A DNA stretch of 64,000 nucleotides from Pedobacter sp. (lineage in GTDB: Bacteria; Bacteroidota; Bacteroidia; Sphingobacteriales; Sphingobacteriaceae), in assembly GCA_031119475.1 (NCBI GenBank), contig JAVHXV010000001.1:917116-981115 (forward strand). The letters are read 5' to 3'. Positions within the stretch are counted from its first letter, which is position 1, and each line of letters starts with the position of its first letter. The translations under genes were made by a program, and so were the position numbers. The notes under the pieces are model-generated. The model made no database searches, was not told the DNA's origin, and saw nothing but the letters and a program-made list of their open reading frames with translations. Shown piece after piece: positions 45,272-55,265 of this stretch.

Positions 45272-46429
45272 TCATTTTATGCCTTTTGAAATAAATTCAC
45301 CGTACAAGGCGTTAGCGGTATCTCTTAAAGCAGCACAGAAATCATATTCATAAACCGGGTTACAGCCATTGGTAATGACTACGATACCAAATTTTTGCTT
45401 GGGCTCAAAAAACATCACGCTATATAGGCCGTATGCCGATCCGGTATGTCCGACCATGGTTTCGCCAGGGATCAATTTGTCTGAAATGCGAAGGGCCAGA
45501 CCATAATTTTCTTCATCAGACAGCTTGGTCTGCATGGTCTTGGAACTTTTTTTACTGATGATCCTTCCTTTATCATATTTGCCATAGTTCATGTGCATCA
45601 TCATGTATTTGGCCAGATCCGTAGCCGTAATCTTCATTCCGCCAGTTGGCGAAAGAATGGGCGTACTGTAGCCCATGGTATAATTTTTTATTTCTTCTGA
45701 GCGGGGATTATAGGCGGCCGTAGCAGCAGTAAACTGTTTGGTCTTGTCGTCATACTCATACAACGTAGCAAAACGACTTTTATCCAGTGAATCTACACAA
45801 TACCCACCATATAAGCCCAGCGGATCAAGAATATGATGCTTTACATATTGATCAAAACGTTCTCCAGAAACTTTTTCGATTACCGTGCCCACCATGTTAA
45901 AATTGAGGTTGCAATATTGATATCCCGCACCAGGGGCATAATCGTTATAACATTTGGCCCAGTTCGGATTTTTAGCAGGATTGATCACATCTAAATTAAA
46001 ATAGCCTTGGCTATCGTTGATACTTGATGTGTGCGACAGCACCATTTTTAAGGTAATGACGGCATCTGGGAATTTAGGGTTCCGGACTTTAAATCCGACC
46101 AGGTTACTGAAATCGTCTGATAATGCAAATTTCTTTGCCTCTACCAATTGCATGATCGATGTTGCCGAAAACGATTTGGAGATGGATGCAATGCGAAATA
46201 ATGCCTCATTCGTGAGCGGTGTCTTGCTTTCCAGGTCTTTTGATCCGAAGGCATGCGTATAAATGAGCTGGTTATCTTTCACTACGGCAACAGCCAAGCC
46301 TACCACGCTCCTCTTTTTCATGATTTCCTGAATATCTGCCTCCACTTTTGTGGATTGTGCAAAGCTATGGCCAGCAATTGATAAGGCCACGATCATCAAA
46401 CAAAATCTGATCTTGAAAAATCTGTGCAT
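45272..46429 (-). CDS. Exported class C beta-lactamase-like serine hydrolase
   Basis: 385 aa with a signal peptide (ending HSFAQ). SISK (Ser82-Lys85) is the SxxK catalytic pair, YCN the YxN element, and GHTGSAYG the KTG-like motif. These enzymes are penicillin-binding-like esterases or D-peptidases in the periplasm; true beta-lactamase activity is not implied. Downstream is the 34-bp repeat region. Confidence 0.88.
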   Translation of the reverse strand: MHRFFKIRFCLMIVALSIAGHSFAQSTKVEADIQEIMKKRSVVGLAVAVVKDNQLIYTHAFGSKDLESKTPLTNEALFRIASISKSFSATSIMQLVEAKKFALSDDFSNLVGFKVRNPKFPDAVITLKMVLSHTSSINDSQGYFNLDVINPAKNPNWAKCYNDYAPGAGYQYCNLNFNMVGTVIEKVSGERFDQYVKHHILDPLGLYGGYCVDSLDKSRFATLYEYDDKTKQFTAATAAYNPRSEEIKNYTMGYSTPILSPTGGMKITATDLAKYMMMHMNYGKYDKGRIISKKSSKTMQTKLSDEENYGLALRISDKLIPGETMVGHTGSAYGLYSVMFFEPKQKFGIVVITNGCNPVYEYDFCAALRDTANALYGEFISKGIK

Positions 46430-46517
46430 CTCTGAGTTTTTTGGTTAGGTAAGCTTAAATATCGTTATTAAATTTCAACTAGTGAAACCCTTAGGGGAAC
46501 TTCAGCCAGAATTTTAC

Positions 46518-46550
46518 AAAAAAAGCCCCTCACCTATTCAGATGAGGGGC
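46518..46550 (-). terminator. Rho-independent terminator after small lipoprotein gene
   Basis: GCCCCTCA (46525-46532) pairs with TGAGGGGC (46543-46550); the minus strand then reads T's. Confidence 0.88.
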
Positions 46551-46607
46551 CATCACATGTATTTAAACAGAAGCGATTTTTAGGCCTTACATGCGTAAAG
46601 GCGCGAA

Positions 46608-46811
46608 TTACCGCCTTGTGCTATCAACCGGCGTAGTCATAGTAGTATCAGTTGCCATGGTATCAGTTGCCATTGTGGTATCTGCACCCGTAGAATTGAT
46701 CGAGGTATCAACCGTATTGGAATCTGTCGTACCATCATCGTTCTTATTCGATCCACATCCTACTATTGCCATACCGGCAATAACTAGAACAGCTAAAAAT
46801 TTGATTTTCAT
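46608..46811 (-). CDS. Small Thr/Asp-rich lipoprotein
   Basis: 67 aa: MKIKFLAVLVIAGMAIVGC is a lipoprotein signal with Cys19 as the lipid site. The mature part is low complexity (repeats of DTTMATD), probably disordered and surface- or periplasm-facing. A terminator follows about 60 bp downstream. Function unknown. Confidence 0.75.
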   Translation of the reverse strand: MKIKFLAVLVIAGMAIVGCGSNKNDDGTTDSNTVDTSINSTGADTTMATDTMATDTTMTTPVDSTRR

Positions 46812-46889
46812 AGTTTTGGGGTTAAATTATCTAATTTAGTTTTCGCAATAGAAAGAGAATTGGCGACAAAATGTTTTATATTTTTTCAA

Positions 46890-47537
46890 TTACTGAACAA
46901 TTCCGTTTAAAACCGCAAACCTGATCAGTGAAGCGGTATTTTTAGCTTCCGTTTTTTCGAGCAGGCTTTGCCTATGGCCTTCGATTGTTCGTTTGCTGAT
47001 AAATAATTTCTCCGACATCTCACTGTTCGTCAGTCCATCTGCCATCAATTGCAGGATTTCGATTTCTCGGGCAGAAAAATCTATCGAGTCTACATTGCTC
47101 GATTCCTGGAAGCTTTTTTGGTCGATAAATTTGTCAACGATCTTCATGCTCAGCTCTGCACATAGGTATCTTCCTCCCTCATGGATAATGCGTAAGGAAA
47201 AAACAAGCTCTTCTGGGGCAACATTTTTTAATAAATATCCATCTACACCTTCTTTAAATGCCTCAATAATGTATTTTTCATTGTCGTGCATGGACAAGAT
47301 CACCACTTTTAACTCGGGCCTAATTTTTTTTACTTCATTGATGAGGGAAATTCCATCCATTCCAGGCATATTGATATCTGTTAAGACTACATCGATGGCC
47401 TTCCCACTATTGATTTCATCTAATACCTGCGCACCGTTGTTCGTTTCCGCAACAACTTTATAATCGCTCTGCGTTTCCAATAACATTTTTACGCCATTGC
47501 GTACAATGGCATGGTCTTCAGCTAATAGTATATTCAT
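46890..47537 (-). CDS. NarL/LuxR-type response regulator
   Basis: 215 aa. Receiver domain with LLAEDHA (acidic pocket) and phosphoacceptor Asp54 in VVLTDINMPG, then a LuxR-type HTH (about 148-210, FSAREIEILQLMADG and SEKLFISKRTIEGHRQ). No sensor kinase gene adjoins it, so it is an orphan. A TAAATTTG box lies upstream. Confidence 0.93.
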   Translation of the reverse strand: MNILLAEDHAIVRNGVKMLLETQSDYKVVAETNNGAQVLDEINSGKAIDVVLTDINMPGMDGISLINEVKKIRPELKVVILSMHDNEKYIIEAFKEGVDGYLLKNVAPEELVFSLRIIHEGGRYLCAELSMKIVDKFIDQKSFQESSNVDSIDFSAREIEILQLMADGLTNSEMSEKLFISKRTIEGHRQSLLEKTEAKNTASLIRFAVLNGIVQ

Positions 47538-47550
47538 GGTTGGGTTTTCA

Positions 47551-47558
47551 CAAATTTA
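47551..47558 (-). promoter_or_regulatory. -7 box TAAATTTG for the response regulator
   Basis: Perfect TAnnTTTG on the minus strand, 13 bp before the ATG. Confidence 0.55.
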
Positions 47559-47621
47559 TTTCATTATGTAGTCGAGAAACAACCTATTTACCCAAATTGT
47601 TCTGTTCAAATTTCTGTGGAT

Positions 47622-47656
47622 AAAAAAAATCCCATAACTATTTGAAGCTATGGGAT
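47622..47656 (-). terminator. Rho-independent terminator after the Gln/Asn-rich gene
   Basis: ATCCCATA (47629-47636) pairs with TATGGGAT (47649-47656); the minus strand then reads seven T's. Confidence 0.85.
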
Positions 47657-47677
47657 ATAGGTAGATGCTAATGTTAT

Positions 47678-48094
47678 TTAAAGGACTGAACCGCCACTTC
47701 TTTCGTCCTGGTCCAAACTGCTCTCTTCTTCGTCATCGAACTCTCCAACTTCCTGCTCGTTGTTAAAATCTGCGGCCTGGTTGGTGTTAGAGGCATAATC
47801 GGCATCGCTTCCTGACCGCTGTTGGTCTATATCGTTGATATTGCTCGGCTGGCTATTGCTCGAATATGACCCAGACTGATCGAATTGGTTGCCATGCTCC
47901 TGGCCATATTGTTCATTTTGCTGGGATTGGTTTCTTTCGCTATCCCCTTCCCAATTTTCTCGATCCTGCATTTGGCCCGAAGTCTGCTGGTTTTCATTTC
48001 TAGGCTGATCATTGCGTGTTCCATTCTGCCCTGCCTGATTGGGATTTTGAGCATTTTGATCCTCTTGCGGTTGATTTTGATTTTGAAAGTCCAT
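47678..48094 (-). CDS. Gln/Asn-rich disordered protein
   Basis: 138 aa almost wholly of Gln, Asn, Ser, Asp, Glu and Gly, with no hydrophobic core or signal peptide. The last third is acidic (EFDDEEESSLDQDE). No family recognised; composition suggests an intrinsically disordered, perhaps stress-related protein. Followed by a clear terminator, which supports it being a real gene. Confidence 0.6.
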   Translation of the reverse strand: MDFQNQNQPQEDQNAQNPNQAGQNGTRNDQPRNENQQTSGQMQDRENWEGDSERNQSQQNEQYGQEHGNQFDQSGSYSSNSQPSNINDIDQQRSGSDADYASNTNQAADFNNEQEVGEFDDEEESSLDQDERSGGSVL

Positions 48095-48125
48095 AGGTGT
48101 AGATTTTATGATTGATGATAAGGTG

Positions 48126-48311
48126 TTACCCTGGGTAGATGCTCACATTGCTGTGCAGGATCTGTACCAAGTGGGGTTTTGCCTTGCGTTGAAGGTACTG
48201 CTCAATGTGTTCTCTTTTGTTGCCCACTGCGGCAATGGCACGCCTGATGTCTTCTTTGCTGGCTTTTAATTGCAGTTGCAGACAGGCCAGATCAGTTTTA
48301 GAGATTTCCAT
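48126..48311 (-). CDS. DUF3606-like small protein
   Basis: 61 aa. ISKTDLACLQLQLKASKEDIRRAIAAVG and IEQYL follow the DUF3606 pattern (a small helical domain, function unknown). Located next to the disordered-protein gene, 31 bp apart, and divergent from the DUF72 gene. Confidence 0.7.
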   Translation of the reverse strand: MEISKTDLACLQLQLKASKEDIRRAIAAVGNKREHIEQYLQRKAKPHLVQILHSNVSIYPG

Positions 48312-48472
48312 AACAATAATTTTAGGTTAATAGGGATGGTGAGTTGTTATCTACTAAAGTGCAGAAGGGCCGAAAAGGTTTTACGTTCTGTAAAATCAGG
48401 TATTAGTTGGTTGATTTATCGTATTTATACTCAAAAATTACAGTCCACAAACCTGTGCCCAAGTATGGTGTT

Positions 48473-49249
48473 ATGGAAGGGATGAAAAAGCAGGGGAAAA
48501 TTTTTATCGGTACATCAGGATGGAAATACAAGCATTGGGACGATGTTTTTTATCCAAAAATGCTTAAAAAGAGCGATCAGTTGAATTACTATCATCACCT
48601 GTTTAATACCGTTGAATTGAACAACTCTTTCTACAGGCAGCCAGAAGCCCACCAATTTGCAGCTTGGAAAATGGGCGTACCCGACGATTTTATTTTTGCG
48701 GTAAAGGCCAATCGTTTTTTCACACACCTTAAAAAGTTAAACGTTACCGAGAGCGATGTCCTTTCATTTTTAGATCAGGCCGCACACTTAGAACAAAAGC
48801 TCGGCCCCATTCTTTTCCAGCTTCCGCCTTCATGGAAGATCAATCTACAGCGTTTAGAAAATTTTTTAAACCTATTGCCAAAAAATTATCGCTACACTTT
48901 TGAATTCAGGAACCATACCTGGTATGGAGAAGAACTCTATCGGATGTTGGCCAATTATAATTGTGCATTTTGCATCTACGAATTGGCTGGTCATCTTTCG
49001 CCTCTTCCGATTACGGCAGATTTTACCTATGTAAGGTTGCATGGGCCAGGCGACAAATATCAGGGCAGCTATACAACTAAAGCCCTGGAAAAGTGGGCTA
49101 ATTTCGCAAAAGATGCCAGTACTAACGGAAAAGACGTTTATATCTACTTTGACAATGACCAGGCCGGATATGCGGCTTATAATGCACAGGAACTTAAAAA
49201 AATAATCGCTGACATACTTAATACTCGATACCTGATACTTAATACCTGA
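48473..49249 (+). CDS. DUF72 domain protein
   Basis: About 258 aa (255 if Met at 48482 is used). KIFIGTSGWKYKHW, YYHHLFNTVELNNSFYR, FAVKANRFFTHLKKL and GPILFQLPP are DUF72 hallmarks (TIM-barrel fold, biochemical role unknown). Cytoplasmic. The start is uncertain because two in-frame ATGs lie close together. A repeated GATACCTGATACT-type spacer separates it from the next gene. Confidence 0.9.
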   Translation: MEGMKKQGKIFIGTSGWKYKHWDDVFYPKMLKKSDQLNYYHHLFNTVELNNSFYRQPEAHQFAAWKMGVPDDFIFAVKANRFFTHLKKLNVTESDVLSFLDQAAHLEQKLGPILFQLPPSWKINLQRLENFLNLLPKNYRYTFEFRNHTWYGEELYRMLANYNCAFCIYELAGHLSPLPITADFTYVRLHGPGDKYQGSYTTKALEKWANFAKDASTNGKDVYIYFDNDQAGYAAYNAQELKKIIADILNTRYLILNT

Positions 49250-49288
49250 TACTCGATACCTAATACTCGATACTTAAAAAACCTACCA

Positions 49289-49933
49289 ATGAAAACAACA
49301 CATCTAACCACAGCAATTTTGATAGCAACTGCCTTAGCTGCCTGTAACAGACCATCCAATCCGACACCTCCAGAAGAGCAGAACTATGCTGCAAAAGATT
49401 CCATTACCGCCAATGACACCGCTAAAAATGTGAACGGCCAAGCGGGGATTACAAATGAGTTTGCAACCAAAGCTGCCATTGGTGGTATGATGGAAGTTGA
49501 ATCCAGCGCAGATATAATCAAATCGACCGAAAACCCTGATGTACAGACCTTGGCTACAATTATGGTCAAGGATCATGGAATGGCCAATCTCGAGCTTGCG
49601 GCCATCGCAAAAAAAGAAGGGATCGCATTGCCCATTGCCTTACCTAAAGAAAAAGCAGACATCAAGAAGAAAATGGACGGGAACAAAGATGAATATGCCA
49701 AGAATGTCTTTTATGCAGATCTTATGGTCAAAGAACATCAGGAGGCCATTGACCTATTTGCACAGGCCAGTGCACATGAAACCAATGCCGCACTCAAGGC
49801 ATTTGCGACCAAGAAACTTCCAATCTTAAAGCACCATCTTATGGAAACCCAACATGTGCTTGACATACTGAAGAGCATTAAAGGCGATAAAGGAAATCTT
49901 CCCTTGAAACAGTCGAAAGACAATCAGCATTGA
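49289..49933 (+). CDS. DUF4142 lipoprotein
   Basis: 214 aa; lipobox LAAC (Cys19). The mature part is a helical DUF4142 domain (EFATKAAIGGMMEVESSA, MVKDHGMANLELAAIAKKEG, HHLMETQHVL), a ferritin-like fold found in many Bacteroidota envelope proteins of unknown function. Convergent with the aldolase gene. Confidence 0.9.
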   Translation: MKTTHLTTAILIATALAACNRPSNPTPPEEQNYAAKDSITANDTAKNVNGQAGITNEFATKAAIGGMMEVESSADIIKSTENPDVQTLATIMVKDHGMANLELAAIAKKEGIALPIALPKEKADIKKKMDGNKDEYAKNVFYADLMVKEHQEAIDLFAQASAHETNAALKAFATKKLPILKHHLMETQHVLDILKSIKGDKGNLPLKQSKDNQH

Positions 49934-49942
49934 TCAGCTGCT

Positions 49943-50875
49943 CTAAATAATGACTTTAATGTTAAAATCATGGAGTAACTTCAGGTAATCGTGCATCAGC
50001 GTATCCACATCTGCTATGATGGCAGGCGTAAAATCTCCAACATTCCGCCTCGTAAACGTAGAGATATTCAATCCTCTTTTTTGGAGAAAATATTTGGAAA
50101 CGATTGGATAAACCTGGTGCATAACATCCATGTGGTCGGTCAAGAATTCCTGAACAACAGCTATTTCCGTTGTTAGGTTAGGATCATTGTAATGGTCACA
50201 TAGCCATACGATCAGTTCAGGAAAATAATTCCCTTGGATACAGGACAGCCCTGCGGAACCTGCTTTCAGCGATTCTACGGCGTGGACCATATAAGCATCA
50301 TACAGGCCGAAATCTGGAGAAAGATCTTTGGTGAGCGCTAATTTTTGTTTGATCTGATCCAGATCGAGCGAGGTATCCTTATGGTAGCTCACCCGGCCAG
50401 TAGCCACAAATTGTTGCAACTGTGCAGGTTTTAATACACGTTTGTAGGGAACAGGGCATTCATAAAAACCTAGCGGGATGTTTTCGGTCTGTTTAAAGAG
50501 TTCGAATACGTTATTTTCAAAAATATCATCACTTTCCTGTTCCTGTGCCAATAAACTGGTAATGGTCACTACGGCATTTACACCGGTGTCGTTCACCCTT
50601 TTTACAAAATCAGCCTGTTTGGCAATGGGGCCTCCAAAAGTCCCTGTGGCAATAACGGGCACCTCACCTGCTGCGATATGGATTACGTGTTCAATGACCT
50701 GTAAGCGTTCGGAATCCGTGAGTTCAAACATTTCGCTCGACAGACAGTTGGCGAATAATCCTGCCGCGCCAGCCTCGAGATACACCTCCGTTAGTTCCGT
50801 TAGGCCTTCAAAATCGATATTGCCATTGTCCTTAAATGGAGTAAGCATGACTGGGATAAACCCTTTGGTTTCCAT
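49943..50875 (-). CDS. Dihydrodipicolinate synthase/N-acetylneuraminate lyase family aldolase
   Basis: 310 aa class I aldolase. The Schiff-base Lys166 is in VSYHKDTS, with Tyr138 in GFYECPVPY. The GTTGE-type loop of DapA is replaced by NCLSSEMFELT, so it is not a plain DapA. It cleaves or forms a 2-keto acid from pyruvate and an aldehyde; sialic acid or a keto-deoxy sugar acid fits the locus. Downstream of the symporter by 29 bp and almost certainly in its operon. Confidence 0.88.
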   Translation of the reverse strand: METKGFIPVMLTPFKDNGNIDFEGLTELTEVYLEAGAAGLFANCLSSEMFELTDSERLQVIEHVIHIAAGEVPVIATGTFGGPIAKQADFVKRVNDTGVNAVVTITSLLAQEQESDDIFENNVFELFKQTENIPLGFYECPVPYKRVLKPAQLQQFVATGRVSYHKDTSLDLDQIKQKLALTKDLSPDFGLYDAYMVHAVESLKAGSAGLSCIQGNYFPELIVWLCDHYNDPNLTTEIAVVQEFLTDHMDVMHQVYPIVSKYFLQKRGLNISTFTRRNVGDFTPAIIADVDTLMHDYLKLLHDFNIKVII

Positions 50876-50904
50876 ATGATGATTTAATGAATGTATATCT
50901 GTGT

Positions 50905-52467
50905 TTAATCGCCTTTGGCCAGCTTTTTAAATTTAGTTAAGGCCAACCCTGCCAGGAATATGGTTAAGGTTCCTACAACGATGATCATGTTTTTATGCAG
51001 TGCATTTCCAAATTTTTGGAGCGATGGCGGAAGGGCGTAAGAAAATGTCATCCACATAATCACCAAGATCCCAATGATGGTGGCCGTAATGGCTTCGTGG
51101 TTTTTCGTCCGCTTGCTGATGATGCCCAACAAGAAAAGGCCAAGCATTCCCGCAGCAAAAATACCCGATAGCTCCCACCAGACATCTAAAATACTCTTTA
51201 CGCCGATCATGGCAATTCCGGTAATCATCCCCAATAAGCCAAAAACAATGGTAGCGATATGCAGGACGGACAGGTTCTGCTTGGCGGTAACATTTCTTTT
51301 AAAATATCTTTTATAGATGTCTACCGAAAAAACAGTGGCCGATGCATTCATTCCAGAACTGATCGTGCTCATGGCAGCAGATAGAATGGCCGATACGATC
51401 AGTCCCACCAATCCAACAGGGATTTTTGTCACCATAAAATGCGGCATGATCTTATCACCGTAATCTGCGGGAACCAATGACTGCTGCAGCTGCAGGATTT
51501 CTTGCGCCGATGTCGTATTTGGCAAACGTTCTACCGCCACCTGGTGTTTAACGGCAGCAGCGAGTTCTGGATTGACCTCATAATAGGCAAACAAACAAGA
51601 TCCTATAATAAAGAAGAGCAATGATGCCGGAACATACAGATACACACAGAGCCAGATCGATTTTGAGGCCGCTTTGGCTGATGATGCCGTATGATAGCGC
51701 TGGATGTAATTCTGGTCCATCCCAAAATTGTTCAGGTTGATGAAAAAACCATACAACAGGACCACCCAAAAGGAAGAATTGATAAAATCGGGAGAAATAC
51801 TGCCCAGACTGAACTTATTGGCCGATTTTCCAATTTCCAAAATTTTGGGTACTCCTCCAGGCATATTGGTAATGATCAGATATAGGATCAATAGGGCCCC
51901 GAAAGTCTTGATCACGGCCTGTACCACTTCCGTCCATATCACAGCTTCTATGCCACCCATTACTGTGTAAATAATGATGCAGATGCCCATAACCACCATA
52001 ATCAATTGCATGGAATAGCCGGTTAAGGCCTGTAAACTCAAGGCGATACCAAAAAAAATCGAGCCCATTCTGGCCAGTTGCGTGAGCAGGAAGCAGACTA
52101 CGGCATATACCCTAGCCCAAGGACCAAAACGATTTTCCAGATGGGTATAAGCTGAGATTTCTCCAGTACTCCTGTAAAATGGAACAAAGTACTTAGATGC
52201 AATCCATGCGGCAAAAGGCATAGATAAGCTAAAAACAAAGGCATTCCAGTTTCCGCCAAAAGCCTTGCCAGGTACGCCCAAAAAGGTATTGCTGCTTAAA
52301 AAAGTGGCATAAATGGACATTCCAATTGCCCAACCTGGAATTAATCCCGAAGCTTTTGTAAACTGTTCAGAATCCTTATTTTTCCTTGAAAAATAAACAC
52401 CGACCAAAATCATCCCGATGAGATAAATCAATATGATGGCGAGATCGAAAATAGGTAGCCCTTTCAT
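50905..52467 (-). CDS. Sodium:solute symporter (SSS family)
   Basis: 520 aa from MKGLPIFD; upstream reading frame is low-complexity and was excluded. About 13 TM segments, with LSSNTFLGVPGKAFGG and the VMGGIEAVIWTEVVQA motif typical of the SSS family. Imports a solute with sodium. Coupled to the aldolase, so the solute is probably a sugar acid or sialic-acid-like compound released by the locus; the substrate cannot be read from the sequence. Confidence 0.92.
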   Translation of the reverse strand: MKGLPIFDLAIILIYLIGMILVGVYFSRKNKDSEQFTKASGLIPGWAIGMSIYATFLSSNTFLGVPGKAFGGNWNAFVFSLSMPFAAWIASKYFVPFYRSTGEISAYTHLENRFGPWARVYAVVCFLLTQLARMGSIFFGIALSLQALTGYSMQLIMVVMGICIIIYTVMGGIEAVIWTEVVQAVIKTFGALLILYLIITNMPGGVPKILEIGKSANKFSLGSISPDFINSSFWVVLLYGFFINLNNFGMDQNYIQRYHTASSAKAASKSIWLCVYLYVPASLLFFIIGSCLFAYYEVNPELAAAVKHQVAVERLPNTTSAQEILQLQQSLVPADYGDKIMPHFMVTKIPVGLVGLIVSAILSAAMSTISSGMNASATVFSVDIYKRYFKRNVTAKQNLSVLHIATIVFGLLGMITGIAMIGVKSILDVWWELSGIFAAGMLGLFLLGIISKRTKNHEAITATIIGILVIMWMTFSYALPPSLQKFGNALHKNMIIVVGTLTIFLAGLALTKFKKLAKGD

Positions 52468-52899
52468 TTTACATTGACGGTTGTTGATTGACCGCAATCC
52501 AAATATCACGGCTAACCTTGCTGAAATCATATTGAATTTTGCCCAGGTATTGTAGGATTTTATCCTGGGCAAGAGTAAAGAGCAGAGCGCAAAGCGCAAA
52601 GAGCAAAGCGCAAAGAGCAGAGAATACCAACAGTGAATTGTCATCCTGAGCGAAGCAAGGGATCTCTGTAAAGTCAGGTATCAAGATCAAAGACAAAAGA
52701 GCAGAGACAAAAGAGCAAAGACAAAGGAGCAAGATGGTAGAACTAACGCTGTGCAATCCTCTAAAATCTGTGTAATCACCCGCGAAGCGAAACAAGCAAA
52801 GCGTATCAAGACCAATGACCCAATGATCAATAACCCAATGACCATATATAAAAAACCACCCGCTTGCGCAGATGGCTTTTCAAACTAACGTGATTTTAA
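52468..52899. repeat. Gene-free 432-bp region with dispersed repeats
   Basis: GCGCAAAGAGCAAAGCGC words (about 52570-52620). One copy of the TCATCCTGAGCGAAGC repeat (52640-52672), then GCAAAGACAAA words. One ATCTGTGTAATCACCCGCGA unit (52766-52790) similar to the 44.5-45.2 kb family. No gene seen. Confidence 0.75.
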
Positions 52900-54336
52900 C
52901 TAGGGTTTAAGTACGGTGCCAATAATATTGAGCAGGCCATTTGTGGTGACCACATTTTTTGTAATTACACTGATGGTCGCTGGATTGCTCGGCCCTTTCA
53001 CCAGGAACGTCGCCGGGCTGGAGAACGTAAGCGAATTGCCCACTTCTGTACCTGCAGAATTTTTTGTCCGCAATAAAGTTACGGCCAATCCATTTTCTGG
53101 ATAATTGATGTTATTGGCCCTTCTATAGATCATATGAAATTTGACAATATTGGCGATTACCTCTGCTTTTTCGGCATTGATGGCATTGGCATCTGCATAG
53201 CCAGCAGCAATAATCCCTGCATTATTGACCGCAAAAACTGTATAGAATTTCAAAGGATCGCTCAACAGGGTTTCGTAGTTTACCGCAGGATCAGCCGCTG
53301 AAGCCCGTTTTAACATAGCTGCAAACAAGGTCAGGGTTGCATCAGATTTGATCCGATCAAGCGTGTTCGTGGCGATTGGTGTAGGCAATAATCTCGATAC
53401 GGTATGCACCACCCCATTAACGGCTTTCATATTGGAGGCTATTCCGTTTCCGAACAAGATGCCATTGGCGTAAATATTCGTGGTACGTGAGGGTTTTCCT
53501 TTATCGATATAGATCTTGATCCCGCTCATCGGTGTAAGTGTAGTTGTACTGTCCAATTGGGATGTAAATTTGGCGTCTGTTACCAGATGATTTTTAAGGA
53601 TGGTTTCTAATGCTGCCGGGGTGGCCGCTGTAACCGCAGCAACGCTGGCATAGCCCCCATCAATCCATGCCCCATTGTTTGGCAGAAAAAAGGTATAGGG
53701 CGCTGTCCCTGTCAATATGTTGGTAAAATTGGTATTGCCCGTACTTGCCCGTGCAATAGCTGCGATACTGATCGTAAACTGTGAATTGGCAGTGGTATTG
53801 GAATAGGCATTGATCACATCGAGCATGGTTGGCTTGGTCACCACAATCTTATTGATCACATGGACCATCCCATTTGACGTTGCCTGATTGGCATTGGTTA
53901 CATCTGCGCCATCGATATAGGCATTGCTTCCAATGCGCTGTAATAAGACAGACTGGCCCGATAAATTGGCTTTGGTCTCTGATGCACCTATGGTCTGGGC
54001 ATCAATCCTGCCTGCAAAAATGTGGTTTTTGATCAGAGCGGCTAAGTCAGGAATGGTCATGGTAGCTAAAACTGTCTGCGGATAGCCAGAATTTGTAAAT
54101 GCGCCATTGGTAGGTATAAATACAGTATATTCTTCTTTTCCATTTAAAAGTTCGGCCAGACCTGCACGGTCAACGGCATACCGGAAAATAGAATAGTTCA
54201 GGTCTTCTTTAATTACGGTATAGGTTGTTGCTGTACCATCAGGATAATCAAATGAAGAAAGCTTCTTGCAGGCAACCATGTTGAAGAGCACCAGCACCAG
54301 ACAAGCAGCAATAATTGATTTTATATTTCTTTTCAT
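52900..54336 (-). CDS. FAS1 (fasciclin) domain lipoprotein
   Basis: 478 aa; lipobox NMVAC (Cys about 23). Three FAS1-type repeats are visible: about 45-170, 172-330 and 335-478. The first has YTVFIPTNGAF, the second YTFFLPNNGAW, and the third the diverged YTVFAVNNAG. FAS1 domains bind glycans or other proteins at the cell surface. 18 bp from the DUF5017 gene, so part of the SusCD operon. Confidence 0.9.
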   Translation of the reverse strand: MKRNIKSIIAACLVLVLFNMVACKKLSSFDYPDGTATTYTVIKEDLNYSIFRYAVDRAGLAELLNGKEEYTVFIPTNGAFTNSGYPQTVLATMTIPDLAALIKNHIFAGRIDAQTIGASETKANLSGQSVLLQRIGSNAYIDGADVTNANQATSNGMVHVINKIVVTKPTMLDVINAYSNTTANSQFTISIAAIARASTGNTNFTNILTGTAPYTFFLPNNGAWIDGGYASVAAVTAATPAALETILKNHLVTDAKFTSQLDSTTTLTPMSGIKIYIDKGKPSRTTNIYANGILFGNGIASNMKAVNGVVHTVSRLLPTPIATNTLDRIKSDATLTLFAAMLKRASAADPAVNYETLLSDPLKFYTVFAVNNAGIIAAGYADANAINAEKAEVIANIVKFHMIYRRANNINYPENGLAVTLLRTKNSAGTEVGNSLTFSSPATFLVKGPSNPATISVITKNVVTTNGLLNIIGTVLKP

Positions 54337-54354
54337 GATGTTCTTAACTATTGG

Positions 54355-55248
54355 TTACTTAACGGTGATCGTAAATTCTTTAATGGTACGCTTAATCTCG
54401 TCGATATTGGAATTGATGGCTTCGAAAGTAACAGTATAGGTTCCTGCTGCCGTATATCCAGCAAATTCATAAGACGGCAGTTTAGAAGTCGGATTACTTT
54501 TCATATTTACCCCAAAACTGCGTTGTACCCGATCCAGCTGTAAGGATTTGGTAATGGCCCAATCTTCGTTGTCGGCCACATTTACCCCTCCCCCTACAAT
54601 CTGTGACTGCGTGGTAGAGTTGTTCCAAGTCTGCGCACCGGTAACGTTTACCGCACCCCACGTCAAATTGGCTGTGGTAGCCACCGGAACCAATGTACCA
54701 TCAGGTGCAGTGGTATTGATGACAATATTCTTGATTGTCCAGGTTGGCTGAGCCACCGTTCCTTGCTTTGCCACATACTTAAAGGCAAAATATACCGGGA
54801 TGTCTGGTTGTTGGATATCGGTAAGATCGATCGTTCCCGATGGCGTATTGTCTGCCCCACTAGATAATGTTGCCCGACTGGTAATGTCTTTCCATGTGGC
54901 CTTTTGTATATTTTCGGTGTCGTAGATGCCCGAAAAGTCTGAAGAGACCAATAAGGTCAACGAATTGGGCTGATCTGTATTCTGTCTATAGGAAGTGAAC
55001 GACATGGTCGGTTTGCCATCAATCCTGAAGCGATCACGGTACTTATATTCCTTTCCGGGCTCACCCGAATAAAAGGTAATCAGGTCGGCACCACCGGTTA
55101 CCATAAATTTGATGGGCTCATTTACGGCATATACCCGCTGATCGAAGGTAATGTCAAATTCAGGCTCATCTACCCCTTTTTTACAAGACTGGGCAAGTGC
55201 GGCGCCCATGAGGCCAATTATCAAACTAAATTTTATATATCTGTTCAT
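54355..55248 (-). CDS. DUF5017 surface lipoprotein
   Basis: 297 aa from MNRYIKFSL; a TTG eight codons upstream would overlap SusD and was not used. Lipobox AQSC (Cys about 21). FMVTGGADLITFYSGEPGKE is the characteristic DUF5017 segment, and the C terminus has Ig-like beta strands. Found in polysaccharide utilisation loci beside SusCD, likely glycan binding. 17 bp after SusD. Confidence 0.85.
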   Translation of the reverse strand: MNRYIKFSLIIGLMGAALAQSCKKGVDEPEFDITFDQRVYAVNEPIKFMVTGGADLITFYSGEPGKEYKYRDRFRIDGKPTMSFTSYRQNTDQPNSLTLLVSSDFSGIYDTENIQKATWKDITSRATLSSGADNTPSGTIDLTDIQQPDIPVYFAFKYVAKQGTVAQPTWTIKNIVINTTAPDGTLVPVATTANLTWGAVNVTGAQTWNNSTTQSQIVGGGVNVADNEDWAITKSLQLDRVQRSFGVNMKSNPTSKLPSYEFAGYTAAGTYTVTFEAINSNIDEIKRTIKEFTITVK

Positions 55249-55265
55249 GTTATTAGAGCTTAGGG

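Noticed and set aside
46862..46869. GGCGACAA resembling the start of the element's terminal repeat
   Set aside because: Only eight bases match; expected by chance.
52468..52644. N-terminal extension of the sodium:solute symporter
   Set aside because: Encoded by low-complexity GCGCAAAGAG words; the family start fits MKGLPIFD at 52467.
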